Below are positions 12,801 through 27,800 of a stretch of 64,000 nt of DNA, one piece after another (positions within the stretch are counted from its first letter, which is position 1; every line of letters starts with the position of its first letter). Position numbers and translations under genes: made by a program. This stretch comes from Nilaparvata lugens (lineage: Eukaryota; Arthropoda; Insecta; Hemiptera; Delphacidae). The stretch covers positions 8,526,500 through 8,590,499 of the forward strand of contig NC_052511.1 in the NCBI RefSeq assembly GCF_014356525.2. Direction: 5' to 3'. The notes beneath the pieces were generated by a model. It was not told the DNA's origin. It worked only from the letters and a program-made list of their open reading frames with translations, and ran no database searches.

Positions 12801-15800
12801 TTCACACAACATATTCCCAAAGTTTCATGCCGTTCTGTCAAGTAGTTTTCGAGTCTATAGGGAACAAACAAACATACAAACAAACACACAAAACATACAT
12901 TAATTTTTATATGTATAGATAGATTAGTGTACAACAAACCTGAATAAAACATACACATTCATAAAAAATATTCAGTTCATCAACCTTCGCCAACAGAATT
13001 TTTCACCTGGTCATTTATGGCCAACCGAAAGGAACAAGGAGACGAGTCACTTCAAACTTGGATTTCGAGTTCACTTATATAGGATATTGTTTCAAAAGTA
13101 ATAGAATGTGGAGAATTTTTTACAGAATATTAATTTTTGTTTTTTGGTCCTAGAAAATTATTTCTTTAATATGTGAATATTTCCTATTTTAGTAATAATC
13201 TCATCTATGTTTGGTTTTGAAGCATCTAAATTTGGAAATCTTCTATGTGAAAATAATTAATGACTGAAAATTTTGTGAAGTGAACAACTACAAGACTTAA
13301 CCTATTTCGGACTATGTGTAACCTTATCTAAATTTGGGAGAGGAATAGCACAAGGTTACCTTATTTTTCTCTCCCTAACATTTTGATGATGTATTGTATG
13401 AATCAATAAAGAATAGAGAATTTTTGTCAAGTGACGTTATAGAATGATATTCATTTCATGGAGAACGACTCCACCTGAAGAATGAGATACTCGGTCAAGC
13501 ATATTAGTCTGACGATGCGTTTCACCAAAGCAAAACAATAGAAGGAACCAATTTGCCAACCAATAATATTACATATAATAGTAGTAATAATAGGACCAAA
13601 AGATGAGAAGGCTCCCATTTTCAAGTTACATGCTATATCTGAGATGAATTTTGAAACGATGGAGGTGAACATGTACCTAGTGTCACATTTATCAGTGAAC
13701 GATAAAAATTGATTTATAGGTGAATAGTGATTATATATATCACGGCAGAATGCCAAGACTAAAAATTAAACGATGCATTTAGTCTTTATTCATTTATTTG
13801 TTTACTTTATATTCCATTATACACAAATATAATGCAATAAATATTGCAATATATAGCAATTTTTGGTAGAAATCCTGTTTGCTATATAATTCTGTTTGAT
13901 TCATGAATAATTGAATAAATATGCACGATAAGAAAAGGACCAATAGGCCTAGCCCAAAGCGGGTCCCTTTCCGATTTTTGATAGAAAGAAGGTCCAAATA
14001 GTGGGTTAAGTTACTTCACTTTATCAATCCACTTCACGGTAAAAATGTTATCAAATTTGAAACTATTCTTCTTGTTTATTGTTAATTTGTCTATAGAGTT
14101 CATTTGTTTATTCAAATCAATCAATCCTATACTATTAAACGAGCAACTTCTGTGTTTATGTTTGTATGTTCAGATGTTTGGATGTTTAGATATTTATATG
14201 TTGGTATTTCACCGGATCTCGAAAACGGCTCTAACGATTCTCACGAAATTCAGAACATAGTAGGTTAATAATATAAAGATTCGATTGCACTAGGTCTCAT
14301 CCCTGGGAAAACTAGTTGAAGGACATTAAATGATAATTTTTATTCATCCTTGGGAAAACAGCTGATAATAATTATTTCGTCGTCTGTTGGTGATGGAAGT
14401 GAGTGAGCGAGTTCATGTGTGTGGGACTGTGTCAAAATTATGACTCAGCTGTTGAACTTTTGTAATCATTATTTAAGAGTAAAATCATATATTATTCTTA
14501 TTTTATTTAGTTTTATAATATTTTGTTTACAAAATGAAATTATGTTTATTGTTTTATATTTTTAAAATTGGTCAAATTATGAAAATTTGTAATATATGAA
14601 TATAATTAATTTATGAATTGGCATTATAAATAAATAAATAAATAAAATTCAATCAGGTACTTGGTGCCGATTGCAAAAAAGCCGGGTTATTTTCAATCCT
14701 GATTAATTCCAGTAGATCCATCTTTTTGAGATGGTCTTCTCTGATTTGGTTCACGTGAAGTTAATCAGGATTAAAATTTAACCGGATTTTGTGCAACTGG
14801 ACCTTTGTGAGGGAAATTTTTGCATCCCTCTGGGAATTAATCTCAATTTACTGTGATTAGATAGAACATTTCTGTATGAATGTTATTATTCTTTGTTTTA
14901 TTCTGATTCATAGTTTCAGATTGAAGATTTGGTGTTGAAATTGAAGTGAACATAACCTACATAATATTTGGACGATTTGTGACAAAATCAGGAAATTGAA
15001 GAAGTTTTGGGCAATAGCCTGTTTTTTCTTTTCCGACTATTGTATTGTTCGCTCTATCTAATAAATAAATAAATAATTTCTTCTTTTGTAATACATTTTT
15101 TATGCTTTTATACATTTTTACTCCAGAGCGAAGCTCGGTCCCCGATATTATTATATGAAATTAGTAAATTATTCTAGAGAGTTCTATATTCTATTTCTTA
15201 GGCTACATAAAGTAGATAGATGAAAGTTGGTGGACATACTCCGAAAAAGAATAGCGCATTCCACGTCCAACTCCATGTTCTATGGCAATAGTTGATCCAC
15301 CTCCACAGCGGCCATCGTGTTGTCGTCGTCCGAACTACTTCTTTCTCAACCAGGAAAACAGGCTGCAACAAAAAAATCAATCATATTCAATTATTATGTA
15401 AAAATACTAGAACTATTTTTATATAAACACAACTAGTTTCTAGGATACTAGTAATTTTCATAATAATTAAACATTAAAGTAGCTCTATTAAAATACTTAA
15501 TTAGAATCATATTGAACATATTTGGATGACATCGTACAGACAAAGACCCTAAAGAGGTATACCCACAATGCCTATGCCTTCCCAATGCTAGCTCTTACTT
15601 GAAAAGGCTGCCATTGAGGTATTTTAGCGCGAGATATCCTATTATATTAAGCGAGCAATTTCTGTATATCTGGTTATCTGTTTATTTATGTTCAACGGAT
15701 CTCGAAAACGGCTCTAACGATTTTCACGAAATTTGGAACATAGTAGGTTTATGATATAAAAATTCGATTGCACTAGGTTTCATCCTTGGGAAAACTCGCT

Positions 15801-18800
15801 GAACGACATTAAAAGGTTAATTCATCCTTGGGCTGAAACAGCTTCTGTTTATTGACCGAGCGAAGTGAGGTCCAAAGGTGCGTACAGATTTACACGCCGC
15901 GAACATGAGCAATTCACTTTTAATCAGCTGATGGCAAGTTTTTTATAGATGGAATTATTTAGGATTTTCGTTAAATAATAATGAAGTTTTTTATATCTAT
16001 ATCTTATACCGTTTCTGTAAAAATACAGATATAGTTAGCTGATTAAAAGTGAATCGCTCATGTTCGCGGCGCGTATATCTGTGCGCCCCTCAAGATTCAA
16101 GCCAATGGTTTGGCATTTCTCTTAATGTTTAAATGTTTATATGTTGCGCATTTACGGCGGAACGCGGTAATAGATTCTCATGAAATTTGACAGGTATGTT
16201 CCTTTTTAAATTACGCGTCGACATATATACACGGTTTTTGGAAATTTTGCATTTCAAGGATAATATAAAAGGATAGAGGAGCCTCCTTCATACGCCAATA
16301 TTAGAGTTAAAATCAGACTATAGGTCTTTGGTATGTAATAATCTTCCAGGTTGCCCCCTCAATGGCCGATTTCAATTCCAAGTACGACACTAGCGTTGCA
16401 TGTGAGTCTATGTATCTTTGTATCTTCAAGGTCTTTGCTTACAGAAGTTGTAAATCTGTATGGTAGATGATAATTATAGTATTGACTCAATACTATATAT
16501 TTAATAGGTATACTCAATAAACCTGAGTAAAGTAATTGATACCTATTACATTTTTTCGACACTCTCCAAAAACAAAATTGTCATAAAAATGGGCCGTTTG
16601 CACAGTAAAAGCTTAAACTGAAATCAATTAGCTGGTGGCTTAAACTAAAAATGAACTACAATTTAACTAACAAGACTTGATATGGATTTAATCCTGTTTA
16701 AAATGAAATTTAGTCTAAACTGATACAGTGGAAACGGCCCTAAGTAGATAATAATTACACTTGAAACTTGACAAAGCAAAATGAATCAGTGATATTCAAT
16801 AGGTAGAGACAAGGTACCTAGAATAGAATGTATTCTAGGTACATTGGGTAGAGACTAATATAATCATAATCACCAAATAAATTTCTTTCTATTGAAGGCG
16901 TGAAGAAGTATATAGTGAACATCCAAATTCAAATATAGTTCACATATAATTTTGTACATGAATTGAAAGATTGATCACTCTGTCGACTTTACATCTAGGT
17001 GTCATTTTTCTAATATGAATATTTCTTGTCCTTTCTAGTCGTATAAACTAGATTATAATATAATGTTATTATATTATGTTGTACCTTATGACTGAGTCAA
17101 GCAAATGCACACTATAGCTCACACTAAATTGAACTTTGAAGACCACACAAAAATAGAAACAAATCAAATTTATTGTAGAATGAGTTCGTTTTAGGAAGAT
17201 TACATAGATTTATTTCTTCTGTGATTTAGTTTAAAAACGTCCGGATCTTTTCTACCTGTATAGTCAAAAGATTTCACAGAGAATATTCTCTTCTTTGATA
17301 CAATCAACTCATTAATGGTGGGTTTGGGACGGTTATTATAATTTTGTTTCTTTCTGTAGCTTCGAATGATGCATAACAAGATGAAGTAGAAAATTTCAAC
17401 AACACTGATTAGACTCAATCCTAGAAAAGTATCCAAGTAGGTAACTGATGATAGAATGAAATCTTCCAACGTTTTAGACAGTGAACGAATTCTAGGATAG
17501 AAAAATATGTCTCTAAAAACAATATAAAAATAAGTTCCGGAATTGTTGACGGGCAGAAACTCTCTATGTCCTATGTTGTACTCCATTTCTTCGCAAGAGG
17601 ATAAACAGCTGCATTTTCCCACAGAGACTGCATCACCCTGATGAGCATCTAGAACTTTCTCAGCGCAAACTTTATTAGTTTCTCCACAGATTAGAGTGTC
17701 TTCGGTACGGGGAAGTTCGAAAGATACGCAGCCACATTTTTCGAGCATTGCATCCGACAAACAATCCTGTAGACAGTTTTTGAATGAGTATTGCAAGAAA
17801 AATTTTAGGTTGTTTTCGGAAGGTAACAAGCAGTTACGTTCGGCAGGTGATTTGTCCCACAGAGCGTGATCGAGATACATGTGGCTTGGATGTGTCAGAG
17901 ACTTTACATCCCCATCAAAACTAGTCTCAGGCAGTCGGTACCATTCCCCACTTGCAAACGGGATCGCCCAAGGGCTGTGCAAAGCATACACAGGGTACTT
18001 AAGATGTGAAGACACCCTCTCAACATCTTTCCTTCTTTCACCCAGGTACTCATCAAGTTCCTTATCGGTGATATGTCTATAGATGTCATTCAAATGTGTA
18101 ACAAACGATGGAACCATAAACACAATGTTCTCAGAACGGTTTTCAATTAACACAATGGGTAATCCATCAAATGAGCTGTGCACTTTCATTGTGTAGGAGT
18201 CGTATATTACATCTAGATGTTGGAGAAAGGTTGAATTCGAATAAAACAACGATGAAGGCACCATGTTATGCGTGTAACAGATGCCGTTAAAGAAGTTAAT
18301 CTGCGGTTTCAAGTTGGTGTTGGATGGTTTAAGAATAATGGCTGGATCTGATACAATGAGAGTTTTGAAGTACCTCAATAAAACTTCGTTTTTCATCATG
18401 AAAGAAGTATTGCGAGAGGCTACACCCTCTACGTCGTTGTAAGATACATTCCATACACTACGGTAGATAGAATGGAAAAGTGGTAGAATTTTGAAGACGT
18501 AACTGATTCTATATACTTCAAGATGATTTTCTCTGTCTCCTTTTCGAATGAGGTCGTGCAGTGCTGACCGATTCACGAGGTAATCTCCGCAGTAGGTGAA
18601 AGCAGGACTGGGGAGGGTTGCTACCGAATGCGGCTTGTTATCGGTATTGATAACAATCGGCGATTCCTGCCATTTATTCCAGGTTTCTGTGAGGATGCTG
18701 AATGAGAAACTGAAAAATATCGCGAGGATGATAGCCCAAAACAGCTTTTCGATCCATCCTTTTTGCTTACAACCCAGGTACTTCACACCGTGCAGTGACG

Positions 18801-21800
18801 TTGAAGACAAGAACTCTTCTAGAACACTCCTGTCTAGCCATTTGAGATGTAGGCGCATCTTGGTAGAAAACTTCACAACTGAACCAATTAAACGTCTAAT
18901 TCAGACTTATCTGAACCTAAATTTGAATGGGTGATGAAAAGCACTTCACGAGAAACTCTACAGTTCTACTCTGATCCTATGAAGCCTAGATTCGAGCACT
19001 AGAGACCGACCACAGTCAATTTTAGATGGTAAGAAACTCTCTGAACACTCTAAACACCACTTCTTAAGGATCATAAACAACTAAATATCTTTGAGACTAC
19101 ATAAGATAGCCTACATATCTTTGTGATAAAATGTGGAAAATAAATTGATTTGATTTGACACATAAATAACAAAACCCTGAACGAAACAAATTATCTTGTT
19201 CATGAACTTCACAATTTCTTGATTTTCTCTAGCCATGCATGAATCGAGCACCAAAAGAGCTTTCTAGAATCTAGCAATAGCTTTATAAGGGGAAAATTCA
19301 CTATTGTTGATGATGGACAACTTTGAACGTGAACTTCAACATTTTTTTTGTAATCTACCACACGTGTCGAATGACTGACACTTAATCCCAAGTGACAGAA
19401 TATTCCAAGTACTAATGTATTGTTTTGCACGCGAACGCTTCCAGAATTCAAATTAAAAATTGAAGACCAACACACCTACTTGGATGAAGTCATCAAAAGC
19501 AATATTTTAATTACATATTACAGGACATCATTATTTCATTCCACTGCATTTCAGCAGCTTCTTTGGAAATTCATGTTCAGGGACAATGGGGAAGAACCAT
19601 GTGCTTTACTAAGAGGCGTTAATCAACTGAAATTAATTATTCAGTTGATCTGTAATGCAAAAATGTTTTGATAGACAACTATTTTCAATTGTCAAATGCA
19701 TAAGCAGAGATAAAATATTCCACTGCATTTCATAGCTTCACTGGAAATTCATGTTCAGTGGCAGTGGGGTAGAACCATATGCTTTACTTAGAGGCGTTAA
19801 TCAACTTGAATTAATTATTCAGTTGATCTGTAATGCAAAAATGTTTTGATAGACAACTATTTTCAATTATCAAATGCATAAGCAGAGATAAAATATTCCA
19901 CTGCATTTCATAGCTTCACTGGAAATTCATGTTCAGTGGCAGTGGGGTAGAACCATATGCTTTACTTAGAGGCGTTAATCAACTTGAATTAATTATTCAG
20001 TTGATCTGTAATGCAAAAATGTTTTGATAGACAACTATTTTCAATTATCGAATGCATAAGCAGAGATAAAATATTCCACTGCATTTCATAGCTTCACTGG
20101 AAATTCATGTTCAGTGGCAGTGGGGAAGAACCATATGCTTTACTTAGAGTCTTTAGTCAACTGAAATTAATTATTCAGTTGATCTGTAATGCAAAAATGT
20201 TTTGATAGACAACTATTTTTAATTATCAAATGCATAAGCAGAGATAAAATATTCCAAGGATACTGTATTTGTAATTAGTGAATTAAAAGTAGCCAGTTCC
20301 CAACTGCGACATCCTGATAATATACCACTCTGAAAATATATGACAGGTAATATTTGTAATATGAATACATGGAAGGTGCATCACTTGTCATTAAATAAAG
20401 TAACAACTATCACACAGTATCTCTGATAAGAGTTCTTTACCCTCTAACTATATTCTGATAAAAAAGTAATCAACCAGCAAATAATAGTGGTTCAAGTTTT
20501 CTTAAAAATAAATAGTCTAAAAATGAATTTATTATTTGTCTCTTTCTCAAAAATATGTTTGTCAAGATCCCTTTCACTGCTCTCGAAAAAAAGATTAATG
20601 AAGTTACCTTAGTTGAGAGATTGTCGTAGTTTTCAGTACACCTATAGTGAGGTCCACGTTATAATGGCAGTGGTGAAAGATAGGAGAACAATGCCATCTG
20701 GTAGCTGATACAGGTTTATTGATGTAATTAATATTAACTGTTCTCGTTTAAAATGATCAATTATATTTTTCAATAATTTCATAATGAATTTTCATAATTA
20801 AAATGGAATATTATTAATTCTACACTGTTGAAAGACGATCTGGCAACAGAGCAAGAGCGAGAAAGAGATAGCGCTATCCGCTTTGTTGAATTATAGACAA
20901 GGATAGCAATACCATTCCTAATTAAACACTGCCATTATAACGTGGACCTTACTATAGTCATCTTACCTAGGATATAAATATCATTGGGTCAAAATGGAAT
21001 GGAAATTAATGTATACGATAAATGGGATCCAATTTATTGAGAGGCCATGAAGTTTTGACATTGCTTCCAGCCAAACTATGACCATGAACTAATATAACCT
21101 TGGCCTTAGCTTCATCGCATGATAACATTGAAATGCGCGATACTCGTTAATATGATGAGAAAACATAGCTACAGGAATTAATTACCTAGTTACATGTCGA
21201 ATAATTCCACGGAAATTAATGAGCTTCAAAAATTACTTTTAGAGCCTCAAGAGACTAATAGAACATAAATATTGTCACAAAATACTCAAGATCCAAAATA
21301 TATTTTTATAGTATTCCAACAATAATTTTTCAGTATTACTGGATTAAACGATTGTATACTGGCTAGATGTGATCAACTGCAATACTACAGTATGTCAATT
21401 CAAGCAAGTAGTTTCAAGCATCAAATGAAACTGTTGTCATTTATTCAATCATTCAGAATTACACAACTTCTAGAAAAGTACCACAACAGATTCCAATTCC
21501 ACAAAGTACCACAAAGCCCAAAACGGTTTCAATTCTATATTATACAACAGCTCGAATGTAGGTAGGTTATTGTCACTACTTTCATTGAGTTATACTTAAA
21601 TTTAGGACGGTAGTATACCTTACCTTTTATTCCGTTTTTCCAGTCCCAATCCGAGGCTACATGTGTTTCTCTGGTGGGGGATTAGCCCAACGACGAATAA
21701 GAGAAGAAGTGGGCATGAGAGATGTCAGTAAAAGGATAGAAATGAGGCAGTTGGGCTGGTATGGACATGTACAGCGAATGGGGGATGATTGCAAAACAAA

Positions 21801-24800
21801 ACAGTATGTGAATGTGAGAGTGCAACGAAGGAGAGCAGTAGGACGTCCAAGGTATTCATCGGATTGAGGAGATGGGAGAGGGGAAGAGGAGAGACTGTTC
21901 CAGAGATGAAGAGAATGGCAATGGATAGGGAATCATGGAGGAAATGGACTGAGGCTACCCCAACGCTCTAAAGGCATACTGGGCAGAGGCAAAGAAGAAG
22001 TATAACTCAATTTTAGTAAGGATAGTATTTCTTAGTTGAAGTAAAGTATTCCTTACTTTTTGTATCACCTGAGAGTGCAATAAGAGTAAATGATGAAGCC
22101 AATAATTGTTCACAATATTAAACGATAATAATTATCCAATCGTACTAATTATCTTTACGTTGGAAATATTCTATAAACTACGAGAAACATTATAAATAAA
22201 TGGTTTACCTGGCTAGGATCAGATCTTGGCGTGGTGATGGAGGTGGCAGTGGCACTCAACACAGTGGGAATCACCTCTGACTGACCTTGGAAGCATCTTC
22301 TGACGATCCAATTCCTCGGAAACCAGATCTGCGTTCTCCATTGGAATGTCCTCGTCGGAGTTTTCACTTTCCTCAACTCTTTCAGCAATACAGGCTCACG
22401 CTGTCAACAAAAACAATCAACTAGCACAGCGGACTTATGTGGGGAAAATCAACTCATTATTTTATGTTCAATAATATTATTAAGGGATGGTTTCCGAGCT
22501 CAAGATTCAGCTAAGTTTTAGACTTTAAACAGCTGGAGTCAGAAAATTTGCTTTCCAAAACGGGGCGTAGACGCAGTTATTATGACAGTAGTCGCAGTTT
22601 TTATTTTCTCATTTCTATAATTGAAAACGTTTTCCCTTAACAACATTAAACATTCCTAAATAATTCGAAATAGCTGAAACTTTGCACTATTTTCTCATTA
22701 TTTCATTTTGTTTTCAATTTTCTAGTTTTTCGAAATTTAATTTAAATGTGACTATGACAATGACTACGACTACGCCCTGTTTCGGAAAGAAAATTTTCTA
22801 ACTCCAGCTGTTCAAAGTCTATAACTTAGCCAAATCCCAAGCTCGGAAACCAGGCCTAGAAATCAAAGAATTTTCAAATTGTTGTTACAGTAATGAAAAT
22901 CTTATTCAGTTATGTTAGAACCAGTTCATAGAAGTTTCTGTTTAAATAATCTTAATTTAATCACTGGTAAATTAAAATAAACACGTTTATATAAAAGTGT
23001 ATAAAGAGGGTACTAGTTATTTCTATAATAATTAAATAGTTCAAGTAGCACTATTTAAATACTTTATTATATACATCTATATTTAATCATAAATAGCGGA
23101 ACAAAAAAGCAGATGCCAGCCCAAAACTTCTTCTAATTCTATATTTAGTCTTTAGACTTTTTTTCCCATGAGTATTATAAATGTTTTTTATGTTAAATTT
23201 TTATAAAATTTCTACATCTTAGGTTATCAATTTTCTTTTTTAAATTTGTGTATAGAAATGTGGTTTTTATGAACTTCTAATGACTCGCAAAATGTATTAT
23301 TATTAGAATTTTTAACTTTTGGCATAAAATCTTAAACAATAGCAAAATTAGTGGCATCCCGACACATATTCATATATAGTGGGGGCCACATTTTCTTAGA
23401 TCAGCAAGTAATCAACCAATTGTATTAATACTTTGTAAATAATTGTACCTTATATGCTTTTTGTAATCATGTCTATAATTTGAATAAACTCCTCTGGTCG
23501 TGTTGTACCCTCGACCAGAGGCATTATTATTATTATTTAGTCTGATAAAATGTCCAGAGTATTGTTCAAGCAATCGAATAGATGTTTTAATATATGTTGA
23601 TGGATACACTGTGATATCAAAGTTATTGATCAAGTTCAAAGTTCCTACCTCTTTCATGAAGGTCAGGTCACGATGTAGGAAATAGACAGTCTGCTGTAGA
23701 TGTTGGTTATTACACAGAAGTAGAGCTTCTTCATGAGCACTCCACTTGCACTCTTCTATGAAGCTCTCCTGAGAAAGAAAATAGTGTTTTTGAAAAAAAA
23801 ATATTAAAAATTATACATAATTCAATAATATTTCTGAGCACACATGATTTCTGGTTGAAATAAAAATTGTATGATTTAAATGATTAAGCATTTGAACAAA
23901 TACAAATAAGTATTACCCTATTCTACCTCAAGAAAACATGATAACACAACAATTGAAATGAAAAAAATGTCAGTAAAGTCATACTCAAATTTAAGCAGTT
24001 TGCGAAAGACATTATCAATGATAACAAGTCAACTTGAAACGTAAATAGAAAGCTGGATAGCAAGGAGAGTTATTCAAATTGATGTCATTTTACATAACAA
24101 AACACTTTATAACAATTCTGTTAAGCTATTTATAGTCAACTTTCTTAACCAAAAAGTTGGTTAAGTATATTCAAGATATCTATATATATAAAAGCGAAAT
24201 GGCACTCACTCACTCACTGACTGACTGACTGACTGACTCACTCACTCGCAGAACTAAAATTCTACCTGACCAAAAAACGTTCAAATTTGGTAGGTCCCTT
24301 TATAATCTAGAGAGAGTACCTCTTCGAAACAGTTGTTAACTGATAACTAAATTAATAATTTTGTCAGGTTGGCATTAAGTTGAGTTGACTTTGTTAGGTT
24401 GGCACCAAGTTGAAGATTGAAATGCATTTATCGCGGAAAAATTGATTGGGCACTGCTACTTCAATAAGAGCTACTCGCTTCGCTCGCCATATCCGTTTAG
24501 CCACACGTTTAGTCGGGACCCCCGACTGGATCGTCCTAACATGATAAAAATGCTCAAATGAAATAATGCTGATCTCATTCTTAGACGATCCAGTCGGGGG
24601 GTCCAGGGGGCGGAGCCCTCTGGCTAGACGGATATGGCGAGCGAAGCGAGCCTGACGGCTAGTATCATATACAAATCAATAATTATTTTCTTAGTCTTAG
24701 TTTTCTTAGCCTGACGGCTAGTTCTACTATATACACCGTGTCCCACGAAGAGGTTTACACGTTTGATTTTATATTACGTGCCCATTCATGCACCGAACAC

Positions 24801-27800
24801 ATGTAAACCTCTCCGGGGAGACGGTGTATTTACATTTCACAATATATTCGAGTATTCTCCTTGATACAATGTGTATCAACTTCAACAGAAAGTTATCAAT
24901 TTTTTCACAAAATATTCAAGGCCGAACTCTTACACAAATAACATACTGCTATTACCTCAGCTTTGTGTAGCTTATCCCTGATCCACGGACCTATCCTCGA
25001 CAGAATAGGATGAATGTATTCCAGTCTCTGTTTGAGATTCTCCTTCATCTTTGTCAGTTTCCTTTGTACATTTTCTACAGCTCTGGAATAGAAAAAAAAT
25101 ATCAAATATAAGAATCCATTCATTCTCAATCATTCCATGCACATAAATAGACAGAAGAAGTTGAGATCAGTAAAAGAGTAAATCAGCATTCACATTGAGT
25201 TGTAGTGAGTAGATCACACCACGGTATTTAGATGGAAACGGTAGGGGTCACGAAATGTGTGCGCAGTGGCCAGTCAGCTAGATTGCGTCATCGCCACAAA
25301 CCGAAGTTTTTAACATCCATTGGCAATTTATGGAACGTATTTGTTAAAAACAGATGATTGCATATAAAATGACAGCTACACCGGAAATTTAGCACAAATA
25401 TATAGCGCGTGATACCTACCGTCTTCTTCTATATACCGTGGATCACCCATGCATACGGAATACATTAACAAATAAATTTTATTCTTGAATGTAGAACTAA
25501 GAATTTATTATTCTTTGAACACAACAAGGGCCGGTTTCTGAGCTCGGGGTTTGGCCAAGTTTTAGACTTTAAACAGCTGGAGTCAGAAAATTGGCTTTCC
25601 AAAACGGGGCGTAATCGTAGTTTTTATAACAGTAGTCGCAGTTTTTATTTTCTCATTTCTATCATTGGAAACGTTTTTCCTTGACGAAATTAAACATTTC
25701 TAAATAATTCAAAATAGCTGAAACTTTACACTATTTTCTCTTTATTTTATCTAGTTTTTAATTTTCTAGTTTTTTGAAATTTAATTCAAACGTGACTATG
25801 ACAATGACTGCGACTACGCCCCGATTTGGAAAGCCAATTTTCTGACTTCAGCTGTTTAAAGTCTAGGACTTGGCCAAGTCCCGAGCTCGGAAACCGGCCC
25901 TAAATGATAGACTTGACCTATTTCGGACTATGTGTAACCTTATCTAAATTAGGGAGAGGAATTGCACAATGTTACCTTATTTTTCTCTCCGTGTCATTTT
26001 GATGACGTACTTATTGTATGAATCAATAAAAGAATAAAGAATGAAAGCTGAGAAGCAACAAACAAGATATCTCTGAATAACATAGATGACTACCTTTTAA
26101 AATTGAATAAAATCATTAATTACCTATGCATTAATACGACAGACTGTGCTTGTTCTACTAGGAGTTGTGGAATTCCATCGCCCAGACCTTTCAGTTCTGG
26201 ATTGGCCAATATGCTAGAATACACCTTCTGGAGGTACTCCTTCATCACAGCCTCATTTACTTCCTAAAAACAAAACGATAAAAAATAAGTTCATTCTTAG
26301 TGCACTAAGTATTATAGCCAAATTTTCAAGCATAATAAGGAATACAGGAAAGATACAGCAAGAAGTTTCCTCAATTTGATTTTCTGAAGTGAGAATTCCT
26401 CATCGATTATTGTCATCAACAAATAGGCTACACAAATTGTATCTTCAAAGTGAATAAGATTTCTTAAAAAGATTCATTTTTATATAAAATAATTCATAAT
26501 TTTTCAATGCTGATGGATTCGGAGTACATTGAATCTATCTACTCATCGATTAATCAATTGATCAACAAATAGGCTACAGAAGTTTTATTTTCAGAGTAAA
26601 TAAGATTTGTTAAAAAATATTCATTTTTCATGTCAACAAATATATAATTTTTCAATGCTTCATGATGAATATAATTCTAATTGTACTATCCCACTGTCGC
26701 AGAAATTTTTTTTTGATAAAATAGACAGAGATTGAAACAGATAATCCATGAAAATGTAACTCTATGAATTTGAGTAATTTTTTACTAATGCGATTGAATA
26801 ACTGGAAATCCAGCAGCAGTCATAACAGTAAGTCTATTCTGTTGTGTATCAATTTTCATGTGGATGAAATATATCAGATACAATAATGCGACTTGAATAT
26901 AAATTGTATAGCGAATTACTTATTAACTCAGCACTCCTCATTCTATTATTGTTGATGAAGCATAGCTGTAGTGGAAGGTAACTTTGTAATTAGTAGTCAG
27001 TTCCGAGCTATCGGTTCTCTATCGCAAGCTTTAAAATTATTGTAACATGTGGTTATCAAATAAATTGGCTTTTTAAAAAGACTGTTTAATCGCAATCTTG
27101 AAATAAACATCAAAATGTTAGTTCCTTGCTAATTGAATCGATCTTTAATCCATTAAGCTGGGTTTACACCAAACTTATTAACAAAATGCTAATAACTAAA
27201 TCCTTATAGATTCTATTAGATTGAACATAACTTATCATACATATGATGAACATAAATGTGTTTGTCAAGTTCCGTTCAATCTAATAGAATCTATAATTCC
27301 AAAGTTATTAACAAAATGTTCATTTTCCGTCCTTATAGATTGATATGGCGGAAGGTGTGGCTCGTTCATCAATTGGGCTAGTCAGTCGGGTCGAGCGAGG
27401 GGTTTGTTACCACTGTCTGAAAAAAAATGGCTTTTGGTGGCCCTGAAAAGGGGCCAAGTTTGTTGCTGGTGGCCCTGAAAAGGGACCAAGATTGTTGCTG
27501 GTGGCCCTAAAAGGGACCAAGGCAGGCTAGATGTTTAGTAGTCGTCGACTGGCGCGATACCACGCCGCGCGAGGGTCCCGGGCAGGTCCGTCTGGTGCGA
27601 GAGCAGGCCGGCAGGGGCTCAAGTCAATGGTTCGCAGTCTCCACTCTGGTTTACCCGGGCTACGGAGAGGGCTGACCGGGTGATCTACTAGCCAGAGGTC
27701 GTGCCGAATCTCCGCCGGGAGGACCTCCTCGACCACTTCCTCGTTTAGAAGGGGCCTTCGGTCAAACCCCGGGCAGGCAGGGTCGTAGGCTTCCGCTGCA

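Noticed and set aside
13451..13756. Hydrophobic 101-residue frame that could be a chemoreceptor fragment
   Set aside because: No conserved C-terminal receptor motif is visible, its splice signals are weak, and LINE-tail repeats lie on both sides.
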